Shown: piece after piece, positions 43,866 through 52,838 of the stretch
Numbering within the stretch: position 1 is the stretch's first letter
Layout: every line of letters begins with the position of its first letter
NCBI GenBank assembly: GCA_016124855.1
Contig: WGMX01000019.1
Span: 1 to 64,000 of the forward strand
Source of the DNA: Anaerolineaceae bacterium
Lineage (GTDB): Bacteria; Chloroflexota; Anaerolineae; Aggregatilineales; Phototrophicaceae
Reading direction: 5' to 3'
DNA length: 64,000 nt
Translations under genes and position numbers: made by a program
Notes under the pieces: generated by a model
What the model was told of the DNA's origin: nothing
The model's input: only the letters and a program-made list of their open reading frames with translations
The model's database searches: none

Positions 43866-44483
43866 TTAGTCCATCAGATGTTGATAGTCATTGGAGCGTT
43901 CGAGAGTCCAACGCTCCTTTGCATCCAGATACCAGTGGGTGATGGACGTGCGGCGAATTTCAGGCACGGCACGGTCAAGTATCGCCTCGCCAAAGCCGAA
44001 AAAGTACATAAACGACATCTGAATGAACGCCCCGTGTGTGAGGATCACAACGGTTTTCCCCGCGTACTGCTGAACGATTCGGTTGAGTGCTTGATGTACC
44101 CGTAATGAGAATTCCATCCGGTTTTCATAGCCTTCGATCCACCGGTAATACGGTTTGTGCGCTTTCGGGACTTCATTCCAGCGGCGCATGAATTCTTCAG
44201 GTTCTATGCTGCCATCGTCACTTTTCCATTCGACCACGTTCTCATCCAATACCATCGGCTGACCGAGTGCAGGCTGGATAATATGCGCGGTTTCGTTGGC
44301 GCGGCGTTCAGGACTAACGATGAATACATCGGGCTGGATTTCGCTACTTTTCGCAAGCCGATCTCGTAAGTGTTGAGCTTGAGTGACTCCTTCAGGTGAA
44401 AGTCCAAGATCACCCATTTTGCCGTCAATCAAGCCATCAATATTTTCCGCGTGGCGAATGAGATAGATGTGCGTCAATTGCAT
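43866..44483 (-). CDS. histidine phosphatase family protein
   Basis: 205 residues of the phosphoglycerate mutase-like fold. The catalytic motif is LIRHAEN (A replacing the usual G), with a second active His in ILTHGAF and the phosphate-binding SPERRANETA. Such proteins dephosphorylate small metabolites or cofactor precursors; the substrate is not evident. AGGGGG precedes the start. Its stop is one base from that of endonuclease IV. Confidence 0.88.
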   Translation of the reverse strand: MQLTHIYLIRHAENIDGLIDGKMGDLGLSPEGVTQAQHLRDRLAKSSEIQPDVFIVSPERRANETAHIIQPALGQPMVLDENVVEWKSDDGSIEPEEFMRRWNEVPKAHKPYYRWIEGYENRMEFSLRVHQALNRIVQQYAGKTVVILTHGAFIQMSFMYFFGFGEAILDRAVPEIRRTSITHWYLDAKERWTLERSNDYQHLMD

Positions 44484-44524
44484 CCCCCTAGATGTGATCT
44501 CATATCAAACCAGTGTATGAGAGT

Positions 44525-45691
44525 TCATGAGGCGCTGTCAAAATTGTGGCTAATCAATTGGTCAAGTGGTAGACCATCCTCTGGAACAAACCGTCGCCAA
44601 TAAGCTGCCGACTCGCGGATGTTGGCGAGAATTTGCGCTGGATATTCGGCTGTGCCACTAAAAATTTCGAGCGTGAGATAGATGTCTGTGCAATGTGGTG
44701 GATAAGTACCATCGGCGGGCTGCTGGTAGGCTTCCCAAATGGCTTGCAGTACTTTGGCTGGATCAACAATTCCTGTACGATTATGGGCTTCGGTAAAAGG
44801 CTTATGCCCTGAGGTGGTGCCATCCGTTTGCTGAAGATGAATGATGGGCGAATAGCATCCCAATGTTCGCAGCCAATGATAAAGGTCGCCATCTTCTTGG
44901 GCCGCAAATAGATAAGGTCGCGCTTCGATGTAGGTTTGTAGACTATCAACTGTTGGTGGGTTATCGTTTTCAAGGGGCAGCGAACTCAGCCAATTAAGTG
45001 GGAGGGGTTTGCCTTGATTGACTGTCTGAATATGGGCTTCAATATCAGCTTGTTGTGGTCGTAGGAAATGGCGCTGCCCGATTTGATGACCGGTATCTAA
45101 AGTTAGATATAAGGGTGATCCACCCCAACTATAGACCTGTTTCAACAAATGCTGAGCGCCCCTGACCGTCCACGGAATTTGATGTGGACTGTACATTTGC
45201 TCGACCGAGATACCCGTTAAGTTTTCGGCGTTGGCGACGACTGCGAGTTCAGCCAAGCGCCTGAATAAATCCGCTTCGGCAGTGGCGTAGCGGGTGGGAT
45301 TGACCAGCACCGATTGTGGGAAGGCGTGGCAGAAAAAGCCTAAACCGGCTTCCAGTATAGCAGCGGTATGAATCATGGGTTCGAGCCAATGATGATGAAT
45401 ATGATCTCGAATTCTGACATCCGAATGGGCCAAACCCAAAGTGGCATACGTCCCGTGTCCTGAATAGAGATTGACGACTTTACCGCCCGTTCGGATTGAG
45501 GCCAATAAGACCTTATCTAACCAGCTTTGGATGGAGTCCGGCGTGTTGTAAAGCGGGTCAATTTCGTTGTCGGCGCTGGCCTCGACACAGAAGATTCCAC
45601 AATCACGGGCAATTGCCATCCACTCAATCGGTTCTGTCCAACGTTTGGAGGCGAAACAGTTATCAACAGCCAGATGAATCCTCGGAATCAT
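44525..45691 (-). CDS. TIM-barrel sugar isomerase-like protein
   Basis: 388 residues of xylose isomerase-like TIM barrel (AP2Ec group). Candidate metal ligands: VEQMYSPH, LTLDTGH and a C-terminal LTLEIFSG. The start near 45691 has GAGGAA upstream; a longer frame opens with TTG at 45742. Pathway unknown. It is separated from the histidine phosphatase by 41 bases on the same strand. Confidence 0.8.
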   Translation of the reverse strand: MIPRIHLAVDNCFASKRWTEPIEWMAIARDCGIFCVEASADNEIDPLYNTPDSIQSWLDKVLLASIRTGGKVVNLYSGHGTYATLGLAHSDVRIRDHIHHHWLEPMIHTAAILEAGLGFFCHAFPQSVLVNPTRYATAEADLFRRLAELAVVANAENLTGISVEQMYSPHQIPWTVRGAQHLLKQVYSWGGSPLYLTLDTGHQIGQRHFLRPQQADIEAHIQTVNQGKPLPLNWLSSLPLENDNPPTVDSLQTYIEARPYLFAAQEDGDLYHWLRTLGCYSPIIHLQQTDGTTSGHKPFTEAHNRTGIVDPAKVLQAIWEAYQQPADGTYPPHCTDIYLTLEIFSGTAEYPAQILANIRESAAYWRRFVPEDGLPLDQLISHNFDSAS

Positions 45692-45823
45692 AGTGTGTTC
45701 CTCAGGGATTGAGTTAAAACTAAAGCGTAGGTTAACCGTCAAGTGAATGGCCTGTCAACATGCTTAATATAATCTATAACAAATGGATATATGGAGTTCA
45801 ATATGATGAACGCGGGAGGACAT

Positions 45824-46612
45824 ATGTTCAAGCGTGTCTTACTGATTCTATTTTTCCTAATAATGCTTTTAACTGGTTTGAGTGTTCAGGCCGTTCAGAC
45901 GGATACCCAAACGGCAACTGTTACAGTACGTTACCTGAACGTACGGCAGGCTCCGAATACTAGCAGCAAGATTCTGGTTGTAGTACGTGCTAGTCAAACC
46001 TATCCGGTCATTGGTCAATCGGGAACATGGTGGCAGATTCAGGTGGGTGACATCAGCGGATATGTGAGTGGACGTTATGTGAAGGTGAACGGTGGTAGCT
46101 CGACAAGTGCTGCGCCTACACCTATCGTGGCTGCACCGGGTAGAACAGCCTGCCCGATGACTTTATTTTGGAGTAGTACACCGCTCGATATTTGTGCCGG
46201 GGCTGTGAATAAAACACAAGCTGCTTACCAAACTTATGAGCACGGTTTCATGATTTGGTTAGCGGACAGCGGTGATATTTGGGTGTTTATTGAGGCGGGT
46301 TCGCGGTCTCCGTGGCTGCATATCCGACAAGGGGATTATGCTGGTTTTTCGGATAACACCTTGCCTGCGCCGACTGGACGTGTGCAGCCGATTAATGGGT
46401 TCGGGCGGGTATGGGCGAATGTTCGGGGTGTTAACTTCCCCCAGTTGAATGATGAACTCGGTTGGGCGACATCGAACGAAGCATCATATACCGCAACATG
46501 GCAATTCTTTGGTCGCACATCTCATGTACACACCTATATGACAGTGCCAAATGGGCGAGTAGCGGATGCGTATAATGGGATGGCGGGCATCTATTGGTCA
46601 TTTGTCCAATGA
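45824..46612 (+). CDS. secreted SH3 protein with GFG-VW domain
   Basis: 262 residues. Signal peptide to about 24, an SH3-like domain (VRYLNVRQAPNTSSKILVVV, YVSGRYVKV), a short linker, and a C-terminal domain with FMIWLADSGDIWVF, PINGFGRVW and LGWATSNEASYTATW. The latter matches the end of the 39066-42008 protein, including two cysteines near its beginning. The start at 45824 has GGGAGG five bases upstream. Wall binding by the SH3 part is likely. Confidence 0.8.
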   Translation: MFKRVLLILFFLIMLLTGLSVQAVQTDTQTATVTVRYLNVRQAPNTSSKILVVVRASQTYPVIGQSGTWWQIQVGDISGYVSGRYVKVNGGSSTSAAPTPIVAAPGRTACPMTLFWSSTPLDICAGAVNKTQAAYQTYEHGFMIWLADSGDIWVFIEAGSRSPWLHIRQGDYAGFSDNTLPAPTGRVQPINGFGRVWANVRGVNFPQLNDELGWATSNEASYTATWQFFGRTSHVHTYMTVPNGRVADAYNGMAGIYWSFVQ

Positions 46613-46616
46613 TAAT

Positions 46617-46635
46617 GGGCGGGAAAAACCCGCCC
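46617..46635. terminator. two-way hairpin between convergent genes
   Basis: Perfect 7-base stem GGGCGGG / CCCGCCC with a loop of five A. It lies between two convergent genes 35 bases apart. There is no long T-run. Confidence 0.5.
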
Positions 46636-46647
46636 CACAATTACGTA

Positions 46648-47760
46648 TTAGGGATTTTGCGTGACTTCAGCCGTGGCCTCGGCTGTGGCTTCCGGTGCAG
46701 ATGCGCTAATGGTCACAGCTTTGGCAAATGTGCCACGTGTTTCACCGCCTTTTCCGTCAGGACGATAGGACTCGGCACTGATGATGCCCAAATCTCCGGC
46801 GGCAAAAGTGACGATCAGCGTGGCGAGGCCATCCGATAAATTGGTATCACTGCCCAACACATAAGGCTGTTTGGTACGGTCAGCGGGTGAGAATTTGAAA
46901 TCAACCCGCTGATCAGTACGCGGTGCATTTTTCCATGTCAGGACAATCGGTTGATTGGCTCGAACGAAATAGGTATCACCTTCGACCCGTAAATAGGTGT
47001 TGAGCACAATGGCGTTATCAGGGCTGCTAGGATCGTTCACGTAGACAGTCGGTGTAAAGTACGGTTCAACATGGCTTCCATCTGCGCGGATAGCTGAAGC
47101 GGTCAATGTACCCTGAAAGTTAGGCTGCGCGATCCATGTGGCGCTAAGGCCGTCGCTGGCGTTACCGTCTGATCCGATAAGAGTTATCGTACCATCAAAG
47201 GCACGCCTGAAAAAATCGACACGAACGGCATCCGCCGGGCCGCTTTCCCATTTGATAGTGATGGTGGTACCTCCGTTTAGCTGAAAGTTGCCAGCGTCCC
47301 CGGTAACGGTTGGCGAGACTGAGATTGTCCCAATATTTTGAACAGCAAGGGTAGGTGTAAGAGTCGGCGGAACGGTTGTTGGCGGCGTGGGTTGGCGCGG
47401 CACACGCAGCGATTGACCCACCGCAATCAGGTTTGCATTGGTCAGGCAGTTGGCTTGAATTAACTCAGTTGTGGATGAACCGGCACGAACGGCGATGCGT
47501 CCGAGGGTATCGCCTGCTACCACTTTGTAGAGCGGCCAATCGGTACGCGGGGTACAGGTTGGCGCGGCGGTGGCTGGTATTGCGGTCGGTACAGTTGGTA
47601 ACGGTGTTAAAGTCGGTGGTTTGTTGGTAGGCCGTTCCACTACAGCGCCGGGTTGAGTGGATGTTGGCGAAGGCGGTGGATTGTCAACGACATTAACTGT
47701 GAGGTTACAACCCGCATTGGCAACCAGCATGAGCATGAGTAAAACAAACGTCCCCTTCAT
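46648..47760 (-). CDS. LysM lipoprotein with two GSD-type beta domains
   Basis: 370 residues. The lipobox VANAGC gives a lipid anchor at about residue 18. A Pro/Thr stalk, one LysM (YKVVAGDTLGRIAVRAG), then two related beta domains: the first with VDFFRRAFDGTITLIGSDGN, the second with VDFKFSPADRTKQPYVLGSDTN. The start at 47760 has AGGAGG seven bases upstream. A decayed piece of a related domain lies upstream at 47898-48019, so the family has been duplicated here. Confidence 0.82.
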   Translation of the reverse strand: MKGTFVLLMLMLVANAGCNLTVNVVDNPPPSPTSTQPGAVVERPTNKPPTLTPLPTVPTAIPATAAPTCTPRTDWPLYKVVAGDTLGRIAVRAGSSTTELIQANCLTNANLIAVGQSLRVPRQPTPPTTVPPTLTPTLAVQNIGTISVSPTVTGDAGNFQLNGGTTITIKWESGPADAVRVDFFRRAFDGTITLIGSDGNASDGLSATWIAQPNFQGTLTASAIRADGSHVEPYFTPTVYVNDPSSPDNAIVLNTYLRVEGDTYFVRANQPIVLTWKNAPRTDQRVDFKFSPADRTKQPYVLGSDTNLSDGLATLIVTFAAGDLGIISAESYRPDGKGGETRGTFAKAVTISASAPEATAEATAEVTQNP

Positions 47761-47897
47761 TATCATTCCTCCTAAAGTTGTCGCTGCTGTATCTAACACT
47801 AATAACATCCAGTTTATGGGGGAAGTTCAACTGCGAACAGCATCAGCAGGTCAAGCGTCAGGCGAGAGTAGGGAAGTAGTTAGAGGTTATAGGCTGT

Positions 47898-48217
47898 TTA
47901 ATAGGTAGTTACATTGATAGTTATATCAGCGGTTGGGACAACACCTGTATCCGATACAGCGGTGATCTTGCCCTTATAACCAGCAGGCGCGTACCAATCG
48001 AAGCTGATGCCATCATATTCGTATCACTACCGAGCAAGATCACCCCACCCTGTAAGGCCAATTGATAAAAATCGGCAGATAATAAGTTGGGGTAAAGAGT
48101 GCCGAAAAAATCCATCAATGCTAGGTTGAACGGATGGCCGTGAACACACACGATAGGTATGCCAGCCCCGACGTCTTCATAGTTCAGTTCAACATAATTG
48201 ATGACTTTTCGCGGCAT
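47898..48217 (-). pseudogene. composite gene remnant: hydrolase start joined to GSD-type domain
   Basis: The first 30 or so codons (VINYVELNYEDVGAGIPIVC, then VHGHPFN) are the typical start of an alpha/beta hydrolase. They run directly into ADFYQLALQGGVILLGSDTN, which belongs to the beta domain of the neighbouring LysM lipoprotein. Near 48015 the frame shifts: the downstream reading DGISFDWYAPAGYKGKITAV continues the same domain in another frame and stops at 47898. Two unrelated fragments plus a frameshift make this a remnant, not a working gene. Confidence 0.65.
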
Positions 48218-48339
48218 CGAGCAGCTTTACTTATATGAATAAGAGGTTATTCGGAGAGCATACAAAATATTACTGGTGACTGTATAGTGCCCCAACAGAC
48301 CCATAAAAGTAAATTTTTGGGCGACAACGATACACATGC

Positions 48340-48367
48340 TTGACAGCCTTGAAATTCCAGTTATACT
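48340..48367 (+). promoter_or_regulatory. near-consensus sigma70 promoter of ROK gene
   Basis: TTGACA and TATACT with a 16-base spacer, about 32 bases before the ROK start codon. It is followed immediately by a palindrome, so it is probably autoregulated. Confidence 0.8.
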
Positions 48368-48370
48368 CCT

Positions 48371-48389
48371 ATTAGTTATTTCAACTAAT
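48371..48389 (+). promoter_or_regulatory. palindromic operator over the ROK transcript start
   Basis: ATTAGTTATTTCAACTAAT: perfect 7-base arms with a 5-base spacer, placed right after the -10 box. The TTAGTT arm is reminiscent of XylR-type ROK operators. Confidence 0.65.
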
Positions 48390-48398
48390 GAAAAAAGT

Positions 48399-49574
48399 AT
48401 GCATAAGCAAAAGTTATTAAAGGTACAGAATAGAGCTTTAGTCCTCAACAGCATTCGCCAGCACGGGCCGATTTCGCGCGTCGATGTGGCGCGACGGACA
48501 GGTTTAAGTGTCGGTGCAGTCACCGCCTTGACGCGTGAACTGGTTGAGAACGGCTTAATCTATGAAAAGCAGGAAGGCGACTCGCGCGGTGGTCGTCCGC
48601 CGATTTTGTTGGCGCTGCAACCGGAAGGTGCTTATGTCGTCGGGGCAAAGCTGACGGAGTATCATATTACGTTTGCCCTGACCAATTTAGACGCGGATGT
48701 TATCGGAAGGCTGACGCTGGAAAATCCCAGTGTTGAACCCGAAGCCGTCGCGCAGCGAGTAGCCGACGGCATTCACCGTTTGGTGGCGGATTCACACATT
48801 CAACGCAGCCGCTTGATGGGTGTGGGTATTGGCATGGCAGGTATCGTGGATGCTGACAGCGGCGTGTGTCTCGCCTCACCGATTTTGCATTGGGAAAACG
48901 TGCCGTTTGCTGATCTAGTTGAGCAGAGGACTATTCTTCCAGTCTACCTCGACAATGATGTAAATACGCTCACATTGGTTGAAAAACTTTATGGTGCAGG
49001 CGTTGGCAGCAATCATTTTCTCACCATTACGGTCGGTCGTGGTATCGGCTTAGGCATTGTTGTTAATGGTCAGTTGTATCGTGGTATGGGCGGCGCAGGC
49101 GAGTTCGGTCATACCGTGATTGATCCACAGGGTTATACCTGCGACTGTGGCAAACGTGGTTGTCTCGAAACATTTGTTGGTGATCCGTGGCTGCTGCGGC
49201 GGGCGGCTGAACACGCCTTGCATTTCAACACCATTGATGAACTGTGGCAGGCGGCGCAAAACGGCCAACCACAAATGATTCAACTCATTCAACAAGCAGG
49301 GGCAAGCCTTGGTTATGGGATTGCCATGTTAGTTAACATTCTCAATCCACAGCTGTTGATTTTTAGTGGTGAGGGGATGCGCTATGGCGAGATGCTGCTT
49401 CAGCCCATGCGTGAAGCACTTTATGCCAATGCGATGTCTGCCTTGAGTTCTGGATTGAAATTGCATACCGAGCCGTTAGGGGATGACGCGTGGGCGCGTG
49501 GTGCTGCCAGCCTCGTCTTACAGGAGCTTTTTCGCACATCGCAGCGTGACTTGGATACTGTCACGGGCATGTGA
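48399..49574 (+). CDS. ROK-family transcriptional repressor
   Basis: 391 residues. An N-terminal winged HTH (VLNSIRQHGPISRVDVARRT, then GLSVGAVTALTREL) and a C-terminal ROK sugar-kinase-like domain with the zinc motif GHTVIDPQGYTCDCGKRGC. Sugar binding to this domain releases DNA in the XylR/NagC type. The start at 48399 (MHKQKLLK) fits the HTH; the open frame to 48336 would overlap the promoter. It precedes the dextran-utilisation genes on the same strand and is the likely controller of both itself and them. Confidence 0.9.
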   Translation: MHKQKLLKVQNRALVLNSIRQHGPISRVDVARRTGLSVGAVTALTRELVENGLIYEKQEGDSRGGRPPILLALQPEGAYVVGAKLTEYHITFALTNLDADVIGRLTLENPSVEPEAVAQRVADGIHRLVADSHIQRSRLMGVGIGMAGIVDADSGVCLASPILHWENVPFADLVEQRTILPVYLDNDVNTLTLVEKLYGAGVGSNHFLTITVGRGIGLGIVVNGQLYRGMGGAGEFGHTVIDPQGYTCDCGKRGCLETFVGDPWLLRRAAEHALHFNTIDELWQAAQNGQPQMIQLIQQAGASLGYGIAMLVNILNPQLLIFSGEGMRYGEMLLQPMREALYANAMSALSSGLKLHTEPLGDDAWARGAASLVLQELFRTSQRDLDTVTGM

Positions 49575-49591
49575 AAATTTTTTGGTAAAAC

Positions 49592-49612
49592 TTTGTTCAA
49601 CTATTGAACAAA
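49592..49612 (+). promoter_or_regulatory. palindromic operator upstream of sugar ABC operon
   Basis: Arms TTTGTTCAA and TTGAACAAA, perfect over 9 bases with a 3-base spacer. It ends directly before TATAAA at 49614-49619, a candidate -10, so a bound repressor would block the promoter. Confidence 0.72.
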
Positions 49613-49613
49613 C

Positions 49614-49619
49614 TATAAA
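49614..49619 (+). promoter_or_regulatory. candidate -10 of sugar ABC operon
   Basis: TATAAA adjoining the operator, about 80 bases upstream of the binding-protein start. The -35 region (TTTGTT) is poor and lies inside the operator. Confidence 0.45.
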
Positions 49620-49696
49620 AGGAGTTCTTTATTGCAAGCGAAACCCATCCCTCAAATGTTATTTAATCGAAATGAATTCTGATTAAGGAGTAAACG

Positions 49697-50959
49697 ATGA
49701 AACGCAAATCATTATTGATACTTTCAGTGTTTGTTTTAGCCTTGGTGATGAGTGTAGTGGTTGTTCACGCGCAGGACGCCGTGACGATTAAGTTCTGGCA
49801 TACGTACAACGAAACCTCGCCCGAAAATGAAATGCTGACCAAAACACTGATCCCTGAATTTGAGAAAGATCATCCGGGCATCACTGTCGAGTCTGTACCC
49901 TATCCGTATGATCAATTTCGGCAAACGATGTTGACGGCGTTGGCAGGCGAAGAAGGTCCCGATTTAGCGCGTTTGGACATCATTTGGACACCAGAATTCG
50001 CCAAGCAGGGTGTACTTGCTCCTTTGAGTGATGTGATGCCAGACTTCCAGACCTATGCCGACAAAGTATTCCCCGGCCCGCTGTCAACCAACATGTATGA
50101 TGGCAAATATTATGGGTTGCCCTTGGACACCAATACCCGTGTTTACATGTGGAATGAAACCATATATAAGGACGCCGGCCTCGATGCGCCGCCCAAGACC
50201 GTTGATGAATTGGCTGCTCAATGTGATAAGGTCAAGGGGCTGGGTAAGGATGATTTTGTCTTCAGTGATGGCGGTACTTCCGGCTGGAATGTGCTGCCGT
50301 GGATTTGGAGCTTTGGTGGCGACATTGTTTCACCCGATCAAACCACCGCAACCGGCTATCTGAATGGTGACAAGACGATTGCTGCTTACCAATTTTTGGC
50401 AGACATGACCAAGAAGGGTTGCTTCTCCGATGGTATGACTGGCAGCGGCTTTGACAGCGGCGCGAACTACTTCACCAACAAAGTAAGTGCCATCCTCGAC
50501 GGCCCGTGGATGTTCCCGATTGCAGCAGGTCAATATCCTGACTTCAAGATTCAAACTGCACTGGTTCCGGCTGGTGACGGTGGGTCGATCTCGGTAGTGG
50601 GTGGTGAGGACATCGTGCTGTTCTCCAACACGTTGAAAGACGAAGCCCGCAAGAACGCCGCGCTAGAATTTCTAAAATTCACCCAATCCGATGAATATCA
50701 ATTGAAGATGTCGGAAACGGGTCAGTTGACGGTACTGCCCGCGCTGCTGGAAAATGATTACTTCAAGAATCATCCGTATTACGGCGTGTTTTTGGAACAG
50801 TTGAAGACGGCACGCGCCCGCCTGCCCAATCCCAATTGGACGGCCATTGAAGAAGTGCTGTCGAACGCCGGTCAACAAATCCTCCTCGGCGAGATGACTC
50901 CCAAGGAAGCATTGGACGCATCCGTTGACGAAATCAATCCGCTGCTGGCTGGCAAGTAA
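49697..50959 (+). CDS. ABC transporter sugar-binding protein
   Basis: 420 residues. A signal peptide ends near VVHAQDA, then a family-1 extracellular solute-binding fold (VTIKFWHTYNETSPENEML, PDLARLDIIWTPEFAKQGVL, GLPLDTNTRVYMWNE). It captures oligosaccharide at the cell surface. AAGGAG precedes the start. As first gene of the operon with GH66 and GH15, its ligand is probably an isomalto-oligosaccharide. No cysteine lipobox is seen, unusual for a monoderm-type binding protein, so it may be anchored by an uncleaved helix. Confidence 0.9.
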   Translation: MKRKSLLILSVFVLALVMSVVVVHAQDAVTIKFWHTYNETSPENEMLTKTLIPEFEKDHPGITVESVPYPYDQFRQTMLTALAGEEGPDLARLDIIWTPEFAKQGVLAPLSDVMPDFQTYADKVFPGPLSTNMYDGKYYGLPLDTNTRVYMWNETIYKDAGLDAPPKTVDELAAQCDKVKGLGKDDFVFSDGGTSGWNVLPWIWSFGGDIVSPDQTTATGYLNGDKTIAAYQFLADMTKKGCFSDGMTGSGFDSGANYFTNKVSAILDGPWMFPIAAGQYPDFKIQTALVPAGDGGSISVVGGEDIVLFSNTLKDEARKNAALEFLKFTQSDEYQLKMSETGQLTVLPALLENDYFKNHPYYGVFLEQLKTARARLPNPNWTAIEEVLSNAGQQILLGEMTPKEALDASVDEINPLLAGK

Positions 50960-50977
50960 GATCAGGTTTGAGCGTAG

Positions 50978-50997
50978 GGGTGCACGGCTGTGCACCC
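50978..50997. repeat. GTAGGG-type hairpin inside ABC operon
   Basis: GCGTAGG then arms GGGTGCAC and GTGCACCC. It lies between the binding-protein and permease genes, where a hairpin can lower readthrough or protect the upstream mRNA so that the binding protein is made in excess. Confidence 0.6.
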
Positions 50998-51021
50998 TTT
51001 TACAAGGTTAGGGGAAGGTTT

Positions 51022-51990
51022 ATGAGCGTCGATTCGAATTCGGTGACGGCTGGCAGGCGAACATCACCGCGCATCCAACTCCGCAGTGGACGTGGACGAT
51101 TACAATATTACTGGTATGTGCCGTACTTGTTCTTACTGCCGGGGTTGGCACTGTACTTAATATGGATGCTCTATCCGTTGATTTACGAGTTGTATATTAG
51201 CTTCTTTGACTGGAAAATTATTCCCGGACAGCAAAGCACCTTTATTGGGTTCGAAAATTATCAAAAAGCGCTGAACGACGCATCCTTTTGGTTATCGCTC
51301 CGCAATACGTTTCAATACACCGCAGTGACGACCATTGGACAGCTTATCCTCTCGCTAGCGGCAGCGCTGTTATTACATCGTGTGGTCGTCGGTAAAAAGA
51401 TTTTCCGCGCGATTTATTATCTGCCTGTCGTGACCTCATGGGTGGTGGTCAGCTTCTTGTTCGAGTTCATCTTTAGTTCCAGCCCTGCCGGACTCATCAA
51501 TTATCTGTTGATTAATATTTTGCATGTTGCCTCAGAACCGATTTCGTGGATTGGCCGTGCGGACACGGCATGGATCATCATTTATACGCTCGGTATCTGG
51601 AAAGGTGTCGGTTGGGGAATGGTGATCTTTTTGGCAGCACTGCAAGGCATTCCGAATGAGCTGTACGAAGCGGCGGCAATTGATGGCGCGGACGAGTGGA
51701 AGCAGTTCACTAAAATCACCCTACCACTCATCAGCCGGACGACCAGCTTTGTGGTCGTAGCGCTGATTATCGGCGGCTTCCAAGTGTTTATCTCGGTATT
51801 TTTGATTACCGGAGGCGGCCCACTGCACCGAACCGAAGTGCTCCTGAGTTATATGTATAACCAGTCGTTTAACAAGCTGTCGTTTGGTTACGGTGCGGCG
51901 CTCAGTTATATCCTCGCGGCGATTGTGGTGTTCATCAGCTTCGTGCAGATGCGCTTCTTCAACCGTGCTGAAGAAGGGATGGAATATTAA
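51022..51990 (+). CDS. ABC sugar permease (MalF type)
   Basis: 322 residues with six membrane helices. The cytoplasmic EAA loop reads YEAAAIDGADEWKQFTKITLP, which docks the ATPase (quoted length 20 plus one residue split as YEAAAIDGAD and EWKQFTKITLP). The start at 51022 has GGGGAAGG upstream; the open frame to 50968 would include the hairpin. Forms the channel with the next gene product. Confidence 0.9.
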   Translation: MSVDSNSVTAGRRTSPRIQLRSGRGRLQYYWYVPYLFLLPGLALYLIWMLYPLIYELYISFFDWKIIPGQQSTFIGFENYQKALNDASFWLSLRNTFQYTAVTTIGQLILSLAAALLLHRVVVGKKIFRAIYYLPVVTSWVVVSFLFEFIFSSSPAGLINYLLINILHVASEPISWIGRADTAWIIIYTLGIWKGVGWGMVIFLAALQGIPNELYEAAAIDGADEWKQFTKITLPLISRTTSFVVVALIIGGFQVFISVFLITGGGPLHRTEVLLSYMYNQSFNKLSFGYGAALSYILAAIVVFISFVQMRFFNRAEEGMEY

Positions 51991-51992
51991 TT

Positions 51993-52838
51993 ATGCTTTC
52001 CGTCAACAAAGGCCGTTCGCGCACCATCAACCTTATTATTCTGATCGTGGTGCTTATCGGCGCGGCTGTTTCGATTGCGCCGATGCTCTATATGACGGGC
52101 ACAGCCTTCAAAGCGAACGCTTATATTCAAGAGATTCCGCCACAATTCGTACCCAATAACCCAACCCTCGATAACTTCATCACAGCCTTTACCAGCCGCA
52201 ACTTCGGGCGGGCATTTTTGAACAGTGTTGCGGTTTCAGTAGCCTCGGCAATTTTATCAACCTTGCTGACAGCGATGATGGCTTATGCCTTTGCCCGATT
52301 TGATTTTGTCGGCAAAAACATTATTTATTACAGCATGTTGGCGATGATGATGGTTCCGGGAATGATTATGATTATCCCGCAGTTCATCATGGCGAAGAAT
52401 CTCAAGCTGCTGGATAACCTCATTGGACTGATCTTGATTTATACGGCGACACCCTTAGCCTTCAATACCTTTTTGCTAAGGGGCTTTTTTGAGAATTTAC
52501 CGCGCGAATTGGAAGAATCGGCGCTGATTGATGGGGCAAATCATTTCACGATTTTCAGCCGTATCCTCGCACCGTTGGCCGCACCAGCGATTAGTACCGT
52601 AGCGGTGTTCACCTTCCTCGGTGCATGGGGCGAGTACGTGCTCGCGCTCAATTTCCTCACCAGCGAGGAAAACCGTACCCTGCCAATCATGATCGCTAAC
52701 TTTCAGGGTGTTCATGCTACCGATTGGGGGCTGATTTTTGCAGCTTCACTTTCGCAGATTGTGCCGACCGTACTGCTGTTCATTTTCTTCCAGCGTTATT
52801 TTGTTCAAGGGCTGACCAGCGGAGCCGTGCGCGGATGA
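51993..52838 (+). CDS. ABC sugar permease (MalG type)
   Basis: 281 residues with six membrane helices. Its EAA loop is LEESALIDGANHFTIFSRI. It starts two bases after the MalF-type stop and its own stop overlaps the GH66 start as ATGA. No ATPase gene is present in the operon, so a shared MsmX-like ATPase encoded elsewhere is probably used. Confidence 0.9.
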   Translation: MLSVNKGRSRTINLIILIVVLIGAAVSIAPMLYMTGTAFKANAYIQEIPPQFVPNNPTLDNFITAFTSRNFGRAFLNSVAVSVASAILSTLLTAMMAYAFARFDFVGKNIIYYSMLAMMMVPGMIMIIPQFIMAKNLKLLDNLIGLILIYTATPLAFNTFLLRGFFENLPRELEESALIDGANHFTIFSRILAPLAAPAISTVAVFTFLGAWGEYVLALNFLTSEENRTLPIMIANFQGVHATDWGLIFAASLSQIVPTVLLFIFFQRYFVQGLTSGAVRG

